From NCBI GenBank assembly GCA_025997935.1, contig BNVG01000072.1:1-10244 (forward strand): a DNA stretch of 10,244 nucleotides, given 5' to 3'. The DNA is from Synergistales bacterium (GTDB taxonomy: Bacteria; Synergistota; Synergistia; Synergistales; Aminobacteriaceae). Shown here piece after piece: positions 1 through 6,137 of the stretch. The notes under the pieces are model-generated. The model had not been told where the DNA came from. It made no database searches and saw nothing but the letters and a program-made list of their open reading frames with translations. Position 1 is the stretch's first letter; each line of letters begins with the position of its first letter. A program made the position numbers and the translations under genes.

Positions 1-1
1 C

Positions 2-496
2 ACCAATAAGGCTAAGTACGAGGATTGGATTCAGGATCGTCTGCGTGTACCCTATCAAATATTGGAAGATTCCGATCTCGGCGCTCAATTGCGAAAAGAT
101 ATTGACGCTATTGAAAGCGTTGCGCTAATTGTGCGTCGGGCAGCCGCGTCTATGAATTTCAAAAAAGCGGACAAAAAGGATGAATTCGCTCTTCAAATTC
201 AGGCGCGATTTTTTGACGCCATGCACAGATATTTGTTCGGCAATTATTTGAAGAAACTCTCTGCAGCGGATGTATATTCTGATGGATGGGAAAAACCACT
301 GATTGAAGATTTGAACAATCAGCTTCAAAAAGCCAGCAACGAGGCGCTGACAAGCGCGACAGAGCGTCTTGGTTTTTCTGCTCGCGGCATGGAGGCCGCC
401 GCGACGGCCCTGCGATTCGCCGCGTTTAGTCGCGGTAAAATCTTAAGAGAAAGGGAGTGGTGGAATGAGCAAAAACCCATATCTGCAAGGGCTTGA
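2..496 (+). CDS. casA: Cascade large subunit Cse1/CasA (C-terminal part, 5' end outside window)
   Basis: The frame is open from the window edge to the TGA at 494-496, giving the last 164 residues of a protein normally near 500 residues. In type I-E systems Cse1 is the large Cascade subunit: it reads the PAM, helps open target DNA and recruits Cas3. The part seen here is alpha-helical and would be the C-terminal helical-bundle domain, with segments such as AIESVALIVRRAA and FFDAMHRYLFGNYL. The identification rests mainly on position directly before casB and on this helical character, since the PAM-reading N-terminal domain is missing. A TTG at 62 is only an internal codon, because the frame continues upstream of it. 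The 3' end overlaps casB by 32 nt, which suggests translational coupling. The last residues (about WWNEQKPISARA) lie in the overlap. Confidence 0.88.
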   Translation, partial: TNKAKYEDWIQDRLRVPYQILEDSDLGAQLRKDIDAIESVALIVRRAAASMNFKKADKKDEFALQIQARFFDAMHRYLFGNYLKKLSAADVYSDGWEKPLIEDLNNQLQKASNEALTSATERLGFSARGMEAAATALRFAAFSRGKILREREWWNEQKPISARA

Positions 497-1037
497 CCGT
501 CTGAGTGACGCTCAGCGCGCCGGCCTGAAGCGCTGCGTAGGCAAACCGCTTTGTGAGGCGGATGCTCGGGCGCTCAGCGCATTTTATTCCATAGTACACT
601 ATGATAATTTACCATTATGGAAAGTGGAGATAATCTTTGCTGTGGTCGCCATGACTTGCCTATGGAGAGCGGAAGAGCGAAAAAATCCCAGATCGTTCAT
701 TGACTGTCTGACTCGTCTGGTTTCGGACGAGCAAGTGAAATCAGAAGGGCTGAATGGGCGTCTGCGTGAATTACTGGACACGGCATGGCATGAAACGGAT
801 TTTTTGAATCTGAAGCTCTATCGGTTGGTTCGGAGAATCAAAACTAACGGAGATTACCCCGATTTTGACGAACTGTTGAAAGATTTGTTGCGCTGGGATC
901 ATCAGAGCAAATACATTCAACTCAGATGGGCAAGGGAGTTTTTTGGTCGCGTGAAACCGGCGGAATCGGACACGGACGAACAAGAGGCCAATGAGGCCAG
1001 CGATATGCAAGAGGAGGAAACTGACGATGCTGTTTGA
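465..1037 (+). CDS. casB: Cascade small subunit Cse2/CasB
   Basis: This 190-residue protein starts at ATG 465 with a good Shine-Dalgarno AAGGGAG at 451-457. It matches Cse2 in position (between casA and cas7e) and in its helical, basic body, with features such as LSDAQRAGLKRC near the N-terminus, LKLYRLVRRIKTNG around residue 120 and LLKDLLRWDH near residue 140. Two Cse2 copies normally form the belly of Cascade and stabilise the crRNA-DNA R-loop. The last 25 or so residues are strikingly acidic (ESDTDEQEANEASDM then QEEETDDAV), beyond the basic body that would touch nucleic acid. E. coli CasB is about 160 residues, so this tail looks like an extension. Its DNA also carries the ribosome-binding site of cas7e, and the two genes overlap by 11 nt. 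Confidence 0.9.
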   Translation: MSKNPYLQGLDRLSDAQRAGLKRCVGKPLCEADARALSAFYSIVHYDNLPLWKVEIIFAVVAMTCLWRAEERKNPRSFIDCLTRLVSDEQVKSEGLNGRLRELLDTAWHETDFLNLKLYRLVRRIKTNGDYPDFDELLKDLLRWDHQSKYIQLRWAREFFGRVKPAESDTDEQEANEASDMQEEETDDAV

Positions 1038-2169
1038 AATCCATATGTTGAAAAACTACCCGCCCACGAACCTGAACCGAGACGATACCGGCAGCCCAAA
1101 GAGTTGCATTTTCGGCGGCACACAGCGCGGGCGCGTATCAAGCCAAAGTTTGAAGCGGGCTTGGCGCATGTCGGATAAATTTGGAAAACTTCTGCAAAAG
1201 CCGGGAATCCGCACACGTCGTTTGCCGGATTTGGTAGCCGAAAAACTTGCGGAGCGCGGCATGGCACAGGATGTCGTGGAGGAGCTCAGGCTGAAGATTA
1301 CTGGCATAGCGAATAAAGAAGGCAAAGAAAACACGAATCTTATTACCGCCCAGATTATCATCTATTCACCGGAGGATATCGAGGCCGCTACGGACGCGGC
1401 GCAAGACATCGCCAAAGACAAAAACGCCAAAGATTTGAAGAAAATCAAGGCGACCGAGTTTGCAAAAATGTTTAGCGATGTAAAAGTTCGTCCTATAACG
1501 TTGGATATTGCACTGTTTGGCCGCATGGTCACCTCCGACGCTTTCCGCGACGTCGAAGCGGCCATGCAGGTCGCTCACGCTATCTCTACCCACACCGTCA
1601 CGCGGGAGAGTGATTTTTACACAGCGGTCGACGACTTAATCGCAGAAAGTGACGAATCAGGCGCCGGCATGATGGGAGACATTGATTTCAATTCCTGTTG
1701 CTATTACATCTACGCCGCTATCGACAGCGATAAGTTGGCCGAAAACCTCAAAGATTCTCCGGATAAACAAGCCCTGATAGATTGCATTTTGCCGGGTATT
1801 GTGGAGGTCATGGCGTTTTCCAATCCGTCAGGCAAACAAAACAGCTTTGCCGGGCACGTTTTTCCGGATCTCATTACTGTCGAGGTCAAGGACGACAATG
1901 TCCCAACGAGCTACGCCAACGCCTTCGCTGAACCGGCAAAAGTCGGCTACGCGCGCGGAAAGGGAGAAGTCGGCCTTGTTGCCGACAGCGTACAAAAGTT
2001 GGCTGCTGAAATCGACATGATGAAGAAGGCTTATTCTTTGGAAGTGAAACATCGCGCTTGGTTCTGCCCGAGGTATGACTCCATTGTCCCATTGGAGGCG
2101 GAGACGGAAATCACGAAATCCTTCACAGACCTGAAAAAACTGCTGACGGCTTGGGGCAGGGGCGAGTAA
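1027..2169 (+). CDS. cas7e: Cascade backbone subunit Cas7e (CasC/Cse4)
   Basis: This 380-residue protein forms the six-copy backbone of type I-E Cascade that holds the crRNA spacer. The N-terminus is diagnostic: LFEIHMLKNYPPTNLNRDD followed by IFGGTQRGRVSSQSLKRAWR, closely matching the E. coli Cas7e LNRDD...IFGG..R.R.SSQSLKRA signature. Later conserved-looking stretches include DIALFGRM around residue 160 and SNPSGKQNSFAGH around residue 265. The start chosen is ATG 1027, which has a near-perfect GAGGAGG at 1011-1017. An in-frame ATG at 991 would add 12 basic residues unlike the family and would place the start inside the casB tail without a comparable ribosome site. It overlaps the casB stop by 11 nt and ends 5 nt before cas5e. 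Confidence 0.95.
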   Translation: MLFEIHMLKNYPPTNLNRDDTGSPKSCIFGGTQRGRVSSQSLKRAWRMSDKFGKLLQKPGIRTRRLPDLVAEKLAERGMAQDVVEELRLKITGIANKEGKENTNLITAQIIIYSPEDIEAATDAAQDIAKDKNAKDLKKIKATEFAKMFSDVKVRPITLDIALFGRMVTSDAFRDVEAAMQVAHAISTHTVTRESDFYTAVDDLIAESDESGAGMMGDIDFNSCCYYIYAAIDSDKLAENLKDSPDKQALIDCILPGIVEVMAFSNPSGKQNSFAGHVFPDLITVEVKDDNVPTSYANAFAEPAKVGYARGKGEVGLVADSVQKLAAEIDMMKKAYSLEVKHRAWFCPRYDSIVPLEAETEITKSFTDLKKLLTAWGRGE

Positions 2170-2174
2170 ACGTC

Positions 2175-2855
2175 ATGAGAATTGTCTTCCTGCGGTTAGA
2201 GGGCGTTCTTCAAAGCTGGGGGGAACGCTCCAAATGGGACGACAGAGACAGCGGCGAATTTCCGACTAAATCGGGAGCTATAGGTCTGCTCGGTTGTTGC
2301 ATGGGTATTCCGCGCGAGGATGAGCGGTTGGTCGAAATCTCTGATAATTTACATGTGGCCTTCCGTGCGGACAGATCCGGAAGCCTCCTGTTCGATTTTC
2401 ACACCGTTCAGCCTAAAGGTAAATTGATGACCGCAGATGGCAAATATAAAAACGGCCCTATTGTTTCCCATCGCGCCTATTTGCAGGACGCCTCTTTTTT
2501 GGCGCTTCTCTTTGGCTCGGATTACCTTTTGGACGCTTGTGTGAACGCGCTCAAGTGCCCCGTATGGACGCCCTACTTGGGGCGAAAGAGTTGTGTGCCA
2601 ACGAAGCCGTTGTTTGAGGGAGAAAGTATCGAGTTCAGTTCCCCCGAAGAAGCGCTCCGCAAATGGCCTCAACCGCCCAAGTCTTCAACCTCTAAGAAAC
2701 CGAGATATGACGCCCAATGCAGAGTATGGATAGAATCCACGGACAGCGCCGACCGGTTGACGCGTCAAGATCGTCTTACAAAGGTTGCCCCTCGCGCTTT
2801 CGCCTGGGGAAGATATAGCGAAGACGTAATTGAGATCGAAAGAGGTGGGGCGTAA
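2175..2855 (+). CDS. cas5e: Cascade subunit Cas5e (CasD)
   Basis: This 226-residue RAMP-fold protein caps the 5' handle of the crRNA in Cascade. Family marks are the N-terminal MRIVFLRLEGVLQSWGE, which aligns with LRL.GP.Q.WG of other Cas5e proteins, then GEFPTKSGAIGLLGCCMGI (the FPT.SG..GLLGA.LGI block), FDFHTVQ near residue 75, HRAYLQDASFLALL near residue 105 and YLGRKSCVPTKPLFEG near residue 135. I start it at ATG 2175 because MRIVF is the usual Cas5e beginning. An upstream TTG at 2151 in the same frame lies inside cas7e and would add non-homologous residues. The ribosome site is weak, so translation probably depends on coupling to cas7e. The stop overlaps the cas6e start by one base (TAATG). 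Confidence 0.95.
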   Translation: MRIVFLRLEGVLQSWGERSKWDDRDSGEFPTKSGAIGLLGCCMGIPREDERLVEISDNLHVAFRADRSGSLLFDFHTVQPKGKLMTADGKYKNGPIVSHRAYLQDASFLALLFGSDYLLDACVNALKCPVWTPYLGRKSCVPTKPLFEGESIEFSSPEEALRKWPQPPKSSTSKKPRYDAQCRVWIESTDSADRLTRQDRLTKVAPRAFAWGRYSEDVIEIERGGA

Positions 2856-3484
2856 TGTATCGAATGAGGCTTTTGCTTGACATATCGCATCCCTCCGCGC
2901 GTCAGGGTTTAAGGAACTGTCATGATATGCACCGAAACCTATTGCGGGCGTTCTCCGATGCCTCACGCGCCGAAGTCGGCCTGCTCTATCGCGTTTTCTC
3001 AGGCGAGAAAAACGTAGCGGTCTATGTGCAAAGTGAATTGGAGCCGGACGTAACAGAGCTTTTGAAAGTTGGTTTTTGTGCGGATCAAAACGGTTGTCCG
3101 CTTAATATAACTCCTCTTCGTGAGAAATTCAAGCAAGGGCGGAGCTTTCGATTTAACTTGCTTTGCTACCCGAGCAAAAAAAGTAAAGAAAAATCCGGTG
3201 AAGGCGGAAACAGCCGGCGTGTTTTTCTGAAAAGCGAGGAAGAAAGGGTGGCTTGGATTTCACGCAAAGGCGAGCAGTACGGTTTTTCCGTAACCGGAGT
3301 AGCTGAAAAAACTTCGTTCTCCCTGAATGGCGGTAAAAACGGTGCGCCTATCCATTATTACGCTGTGGAATACGAAGGCGTTTTGACGATACGAGACGAA
3401 GCGCGCTTTTGGAATGGCTATTGCGGAGGAATCGGCGCCGGGAAACCTTACGGCTTGGGGCTCTTGCTGTTAAAATCGGTGTGA
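2855..3484 (+). CDS. cas6e: CRISPR RNA endonuclease Cas6e (CasE/Cse3)
   Basis: This 209-residue enzyme cuts the array transcript at the base of each repeat hairpin and stays bound to the 3' hairpin as part of Cascade. The N-terminal segment NCHDMHRNLLRAF (residues 21-33) aligns with E. coli YQLHQGLWHLF, making His26 the likely catalytic histidine. His23 is nearby and should be tested too. Residues near 130 (VAWISRKGEQYGF) and YEGVLTIRDEARF near 175 match the E. coli WLQRK and FEGVLTIND blocks. The C-terminal glycine-rich loop GGIGAGKPYGLGLLLL is the RNA-binding RAMP motif. A lysine/serine-rich loop around residue 106 (PSKKSKEKSGEGGNSRR) is a likely flexible, basic insertion. It starts at the TAATG junction with cas5e. 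Confidence 0.96.
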   Translation: MYRMRLLLDISHPSARQGLRNCHDMHRNLLRAFSDASRAEVGLLYRVFSGEKNVAVYVQSELEPDVTELLKVGFCADQNGCPLNITPLREKFKQGRSFRFNLLCYPSKKSKEKSGEGGNSRRVFLKSEEERVAWISRKGEQYGFSVTGVAEKTSFSLNGGKNGAPIHYYAVEYEGVLTIRDEARFWNGYCGGIGAGKPYGLGLLLLKSV

Positions 3485-3487
3485 AAA

Positions 3488-4429
3488 ATGCCTCAAAATC
3501 TAAGAATACTTCCTAAGCTACGCGACAGCCTGTCGTTTCTCTACGTCGAGCACGCGATTATTGAGCAGGATGCGATGGCGATTGTCATGATTCGCAAAGA
3601 CGAACGGACTCCTATACCGATAGCGTCGATTACCACGCTTATGGTTGGCCCCGGCGTATCCATCACTCACGCCGCGATACGAGCTATAAGCGATAACGGC
3701 TGTATGGTCATATGGTGCGGAGAACGCGCGTCACGCTTTTATGCCTCGGGAACCGGAGAGACGCGTAGTGCCGCAAATTTGCTGTTGCAGGCGCGGCTGT
3801 GCGTGGATGACGAAGGACATATGGAAGTTGTGCGGCGCATGTACACACGAAGATTTCCCAATATGGACTGCATCGGGATGTCGTTGCAGCAAATTCGAGG
3901 GCTTGAGGGAATTAGGATGCGAGAGGCCTATAAAATGGCTTCTAAAACAAGCGGGGTAAAATGGGAAAAACGCGAATATAAAACAGAAGACTGGGACGAC
4001 AGCGACGATATAAACCGCGCGTTGTCGTATGCTAACGTGATTTTATATGGCGTTTGCCATGCCGCGATTATTTCGCTGGGTTTTTCCACCGGTTTGGGGT
4101 TTGTTCATACGGGAAAGATGCTATCGTTCGTGTATGACGTAGCTGACTTATATAAAGCTGAAACGACTATTCCGGCGGCGTTTTCCGCTGTCGCGCAGTG
4201 GCTCAGGACTCGCAAAGACGAGTCACGCGGCGAGCTTGACAGAACGGTTCGCGTTCAGTGTCGTCAGGTTTTCAACGCGCAAAAAATTCTGAAAAGAATC
4301 CCTGACGATATTGCGTGGATTTTTTCCATGGAGAGAGGCTCGGAGGGAGTCGACGCACTGACGACCGGAAACTTGTGGGATGATGACGGAACTGTTCAAG
4401 GCGGGAAAAATTATGCGGGGGAAAAATAA
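3488..4429 (+). CDS. cas1e: CRISPR integrase Cas1e
   Basis: This 313-residue protein is the catalytic subunit of the spacer-integration complex with Cas2. The N-terminal domain begins LPKLRDSLSFLYVEHAIIEQD, as in other Cas1e. The metal-binding catalytic residues appear in place: Glu140 in GLEGIRMREAYK, His207 in GFVHTGKMLSFVYD, and Asp217 and Asp220 in YDVADLYK. Length is typical of the family (E. coli 305). It begins 3 nt after the cas6e stop, and no strong ribosome site is visible, so coupling is likely. The C-terminal tail after TGNLWDDDG is short and polar. All catalytic positions are intact, so this module should be able to acquire spacers unless affected elsewhere. Confidence 0.97.
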   Translation: MPQNLRILPKLRDSLSFLYVEHAIIEQDAMAIVMIRKDERTPIPIASITTLMVGPGVSITHAAIRAISDNGCMVIWCGERASRFYASGTGETRSAANLLLQARLCVDDEGHMEVVRRMYTRRFPNMDCIGMSLQQIRGLEGIRMREAYKMASKTSGVKWEKREYKTEDWDDSDDINRALSYANVILYGVCHAAIISLGFSTGLGFVHTGKMLSFVYDVADLYKAETTIPAAFSAVAQWLRTRKDESRGELDRTVRVQCRQVFNAQKILKRIPDDIAWIFSMERGSEGVDALTTGNLWDDDGTVQGGKNYAGEK

Positions 4430-4431
4430 CT

Positions 4432-4704
4432 ATGGTGATGATCTCAATGGAAAATGTTTCCGAGAGTTTGCGCGGTGAATGCACGAGGTTTATGTTGGAG
4501 ATCAAAGCGGGTGTGTTTTTGGGTACGATAAGCGCGGCTGTTCGAGAATTGCTCTGGGAGAAAGTAAAACAGAACTGTGACAGCGGCGGCGCTGTTTTAG
4601 CATATTCTGCCCAAACTGAGCAGGGGTTTAAGCTCGAAATGTGGGGGAATCCTCATAGAACCATAATAGACTTAGACGGTGTTTTTTTGATCAAAACGGC
4701 TTGA
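4432..4704 (+). CDS. cas2e: CRISPR adaptation protein Cas2e
   Basis: This 90-residue protein is the structural partner of Cas1 in spacer capture and integration. The motif ENVSESLRGECTRFMLEIKAGVFLG is the Cas2e N-terminal block (usually EN.P..LRG.L..WLLEI.AGVYVG), split here by a few substitutions. The C-terminal part LEMWGNPHRTIIDLDG closes the small ferredoxin-like fold. The start ATG 4432 comes 2 nt after the cas1e stop and has GGGGG at 4416-4420 as a ribosome site. ATG at 4438 is possible but would remove the beginning of strand one. The 3' end is unusual in context: the first CRISPR repeat begins only 19 bp after the stop, so the array leader must lie partly inside this gene. Confidence 0.94.
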   Translation: MVMISMENVSESLRGECTRFMLEIKAGVFLGTISAAVRELLWEKVKQNCDSGGAVLAYSAQTEQGFKLEMWGNPHRTIIDLDGVFLIKTA

Positions 4705-4706
4705 TT
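4690..4706 (-). promoter_or_regulatory. Candidate leader element with IHF-like site overlapping the cas2e 3' end
   Basis: Immediately before the array a 5-bp inverted repeat (ATCAA 4690-4694, TTGAT 4701-4705) flanks 6 bases. Read on the minus strand, 4706-4694 is AATCAAGCCGTTT, which agrees with the IHF consensus WATCAANNNNTTR at every defined base except the last. It lies 18-30 bp upstream of repeat 1. In E. coli I-E, IHF bends the leader in roughly this place so that Cas1-Cas2 can insert at repeat 1. The site overlaps the last cas2e codons. The following 4707-4723 is purine-rich. I see no convincing sigma-70 promoter between 4600 and 4723, so the array may be transcribed with the cas operon. 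Binding is inferred only. Confidence 0.4.
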
Positions 4707-4723
4707 ACTGAAAAAGAGGAAGC

Positions 4724-5798
4724 GTTGGCCCCACACGCGTGGGGATGAACCTATATATCGGTTGCGTTAATTCCGGCGTTTGGCGTTGGCCCCACACGCG
4801 TGGGGATGAACCGCAGTCAAGCATTATTTTCATCTTTTTTCGCTCCGTTGGCCCCACACGCGTGGGGATGAACCGTCACCGCTGCGCCGTGGACGTCCGA
4901 GCGCGGAAGTTGGCCCCACACGCGTGGGGATGAACCGTAAGCGGCCCGTTGTTCATGGGCTGTTACAAAGTTGGCCCCACACGCGTGGGGATGAACCGTT
5001 TTTAAGGCCGCGCCAAATGTTTTTTGCCTACGTTGGCCCCACACGCGTGGGGATGAACCGTCCCAAAATACTGGTATCGCGTCGATACTCAAGTTGGCCC
5101 CACACGCGTGGGGATGAACCGCAGGACAGGCAGACAAGCGAGATATTACCAATCGTTGGCCCCACACGCGTGGGGATGAACCGAAATTAACACTGGCGTA
5201 TCTCTTTCCGGCAACCGTTGGCCCCACACGCGTGGGGATGAACCGTATATTGATGACAACAGACAACTGATTAAAGACGTTGGCCCCACACGCGTGGGGA
5301 TGAACCGAGTCCGCGACTGTGTATTTTACGGTCTGCGGCGTTGGCCCCACACGCGTGGGGATGAACCGGAACAGTGGAAACTTTTAACAATGATTGCAAC
5401 GTTGGCCCCACACGCGTGGGGATGAACCGAACAAAAACCAAGGGACGCAAGGAAGCCCAGCGTTGGCCCCACACGCGTGGGGATGAACCGAAATGCACCT
5501 CGATGTAGTACAGATTTGTCAGGCGTTGGCCCCACACGCGTGGGGATGAACCGCGGTTCGGCGTCGTCGCAATGCTACAGGACAAGTTGGCCCCACACGC
5601 GTGGGGATGAACCGTCCCTGAAAGACTCTGGAACTCTGGGAGACTTCGTTGGCCCCACACGCGTGGGGATGAACCGCTCACGCCATAATTTCTTATCAGC
5701 AAAAAAACGTTGGCCCCACACGCGTGGGGATGAACCGGCGTCAGGGACGATACCAGACCGAGAAAGCAAGTTGGCCCCACACGCTTGGGGATGAACTG
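4724..5798 (+). CRISPR. Type I-E CRISPR array, 18 repeats and 17 spacers
   Basis: The repeat is 29 nt, GTTGGCCCCAC then ACGC then GTGGGGATGAACCG. CCCCAC and GTGGGG form a 6-bp hairpin with a 4-nt ACGC loop, and the 3' part after it (ATGAACCG) would be the 8-nt crRNA handle, like the E. coli ATAAACCG. Repeat starts are 4724, 4785, 4847, 4909, 4970, 5032, 5093, 5155, 5217, 5279, 5340, 5401, 5462, 5525, 5586, 5648, 5709 and 5770. Nine spacers are 32 nt, seven are 33 and one (5491-5524) is 34. Repeats 2-17 are identical. Repeat 1 ends in T instead of G, and repeat 18 is degenerate, which puts the leader at the left beside cas2e. No two spacers look alike, and I saw no spacer match elsewhere in the window by eye. 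Confidence 0.99.
5770..5798 (+). repeat. Degenerate leader-distal CRISPR repeat (repeat 18)
   Basis: It differs from the consensus at two bases: G to T at repeat position 16 (ACGCTTGGGG) and C to T at position 28 (GAACTG). The first change replaces a C-G pair of the hairpin by C-T, shortening the stem from 6 to 5 bp. Decay at the leader-distal end is normal for arrays and confirms the array's orientation. Cas6e cutting here may be poorer, which matters only for the last crRNA. Confidence 0.95.
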
Positions 5799-5835
5799 AG
5801 CGCGCCTCCTACGCGCGGATGAGGAATAAAGTTGG
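5799..5835 (+). repeat. Possible 18th spacer plus 5-bp stub of a truncated 19th repeat
   Basis: After repeat 18 there are exactly 32 nt (5799-5830), the commonest spacer length in this array. They end in AA, as every A-ending spacer here does, and are followed by GTTGG at 5831-5835, the first five bases of the repeat. The similarity stops at the base where the transposon remnant's inverted repeat begins (5836). The simplest reading is an array tail cut off by that element. The match is only 5 bases, so chance cannot be excluded. Confidence 0.45.
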
Positions 5836-6131
5836 GGGCCTGTAACAAAACCTCAATAAATCCAAATTATTCGCGCATCCTCTGATTTGGATGCGCGAAT
5901 AATTTATGTTTTCGTTTTGGTTTTTGTATTTAGACAAAAATCTCGTATGGACAAAAAATAACGAGGGTTATTTCGCCCCTGCGTCACTGCCGTTTTCCTC
6001 ATGTTGTGAGCTGTAACGTAGAGTCCCCACTCTATTTTTATCTTTTCCAGTCCTCTGAGCGGAAATCTTCGCGCACTGAAATTGCTCTTGATGTCGCCGA
6101 AGACGCTCTCTACTTCATTTGCTACAGGCCC
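5836..6131 (-). mobile_element. Internally deleted IS remnant (IS1182-type) with terminal inverted repeats
   Basis: The two ends carry matching inverted repeats: GGGCCTGTAACAAA at 5836-5849 and TTTGCTACAGGCCC at 6118-6131, which is GGGCCTGTAGCAAA in reverse complement (13 of 14 identical). Between them lie 268 bp with the C-terminal part of a transposase on the minus strand and a long hairpin. Recognisable transposase homology starts just inside the 6118-6131 repeat, so the left part of the element, with most of the gene, appears to have been deleted, leaving a roughly 296-bp derivative. Family assignment to IS1182-like (DDE_Tnp_1_6) elements comes from the protein motifs only. A TTG flanks both sides (5832-5834 and 6132-6134) if the element starts at 5835, but this is too short to count as a target duplication. 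Confidence 0.65.
5864..5905. terminator. Bidirectional terminator hairpin between the array and ygiQ
   Basis: A perfect 17-bp stem (AAATTATTCGCGCATCC at 5864-5880, its complement at 5889-5905) has an 8-nt loop. The plus strand continues with a T-rich run (TGTTTTCGTTTTGG...), and the minus strand continues into GGATTTATTGAGGTTTTG. It sits where array transcription (plus) and ygiQ/transposase transcription (minus) converge, inside the IS remnant. The U-tracts are interrupted, so efficiency is uncertain. Confidence 0.7.
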
Positions 6132-6137
6132 TTGCAT
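5904..6137 (-). pseudogene. Transposase C-terminal fragment (IS1182-like, DDE_Tnp_1_6)
   Basis: An open frame of 77 codons encodes NEVESVFGDIKSNFSARRF then PLRGLEKIKIEWGLYVTAHNMRK. This is the C-terminal end of IS1182-type transposases, whose usual form is (E)..E.VFG.IK.N...RRF.LRGLEKV..EWGL...AHN..K. The glutamate in VESVFG is probably the third acidic residue of the DDE triad. Full-length proteins are around 450-550 residues, so the N-terminal domain and both catalytic aspartates are absent and the fragment cannot be active. The first residues (MQGPVA) come from the inverted repeat at 6118-6131, not from transposase sequence, so the ATG at 6137 is accidental. The stop lies inside the hairpin at 5864-5905, and the tail ends in a low-complexity NTKTKTKT. 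Confidence 0.8.

Noticed and set aside
991..1026. Upstream ATG start for cas7e
   Set aside because: Adds basic residues not seen in the family, and the strong GAGGAGG serves ATG 1027 instead.
2151..2174. Upstream TTG start for cas5e
   Set aside because: Lies within cas7e; family proteins start with the MR-hydrophobic strand seen at 2175.
4817..5780. Long minus-strand (177 and 169 codons) and plus-strand open frames with PHACGAN/SSPRVWGQ or WPHTRGDEP repeats
   Set aside because: They are translations of the CRISPR repeat, which lacks stops in several frames; no ribosome site or protein-like spacer content.
5811..5826. ACGCGCGGATGAGGAA resembling the 3' half of the CRISPR repeat
   Set aside because: Out of register (it would imply a repeat starting at 5800, right after repeat 18 with no spacer) and needs gaps; treated as part of a candidate spacer, though a decayed repeat copy cannot be wholly excluded.
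5832..6134. TTG target-site duplication around the IS remnant
   Set aside because: Three bases only and requires unequal element ends; not distinguishable from chance.
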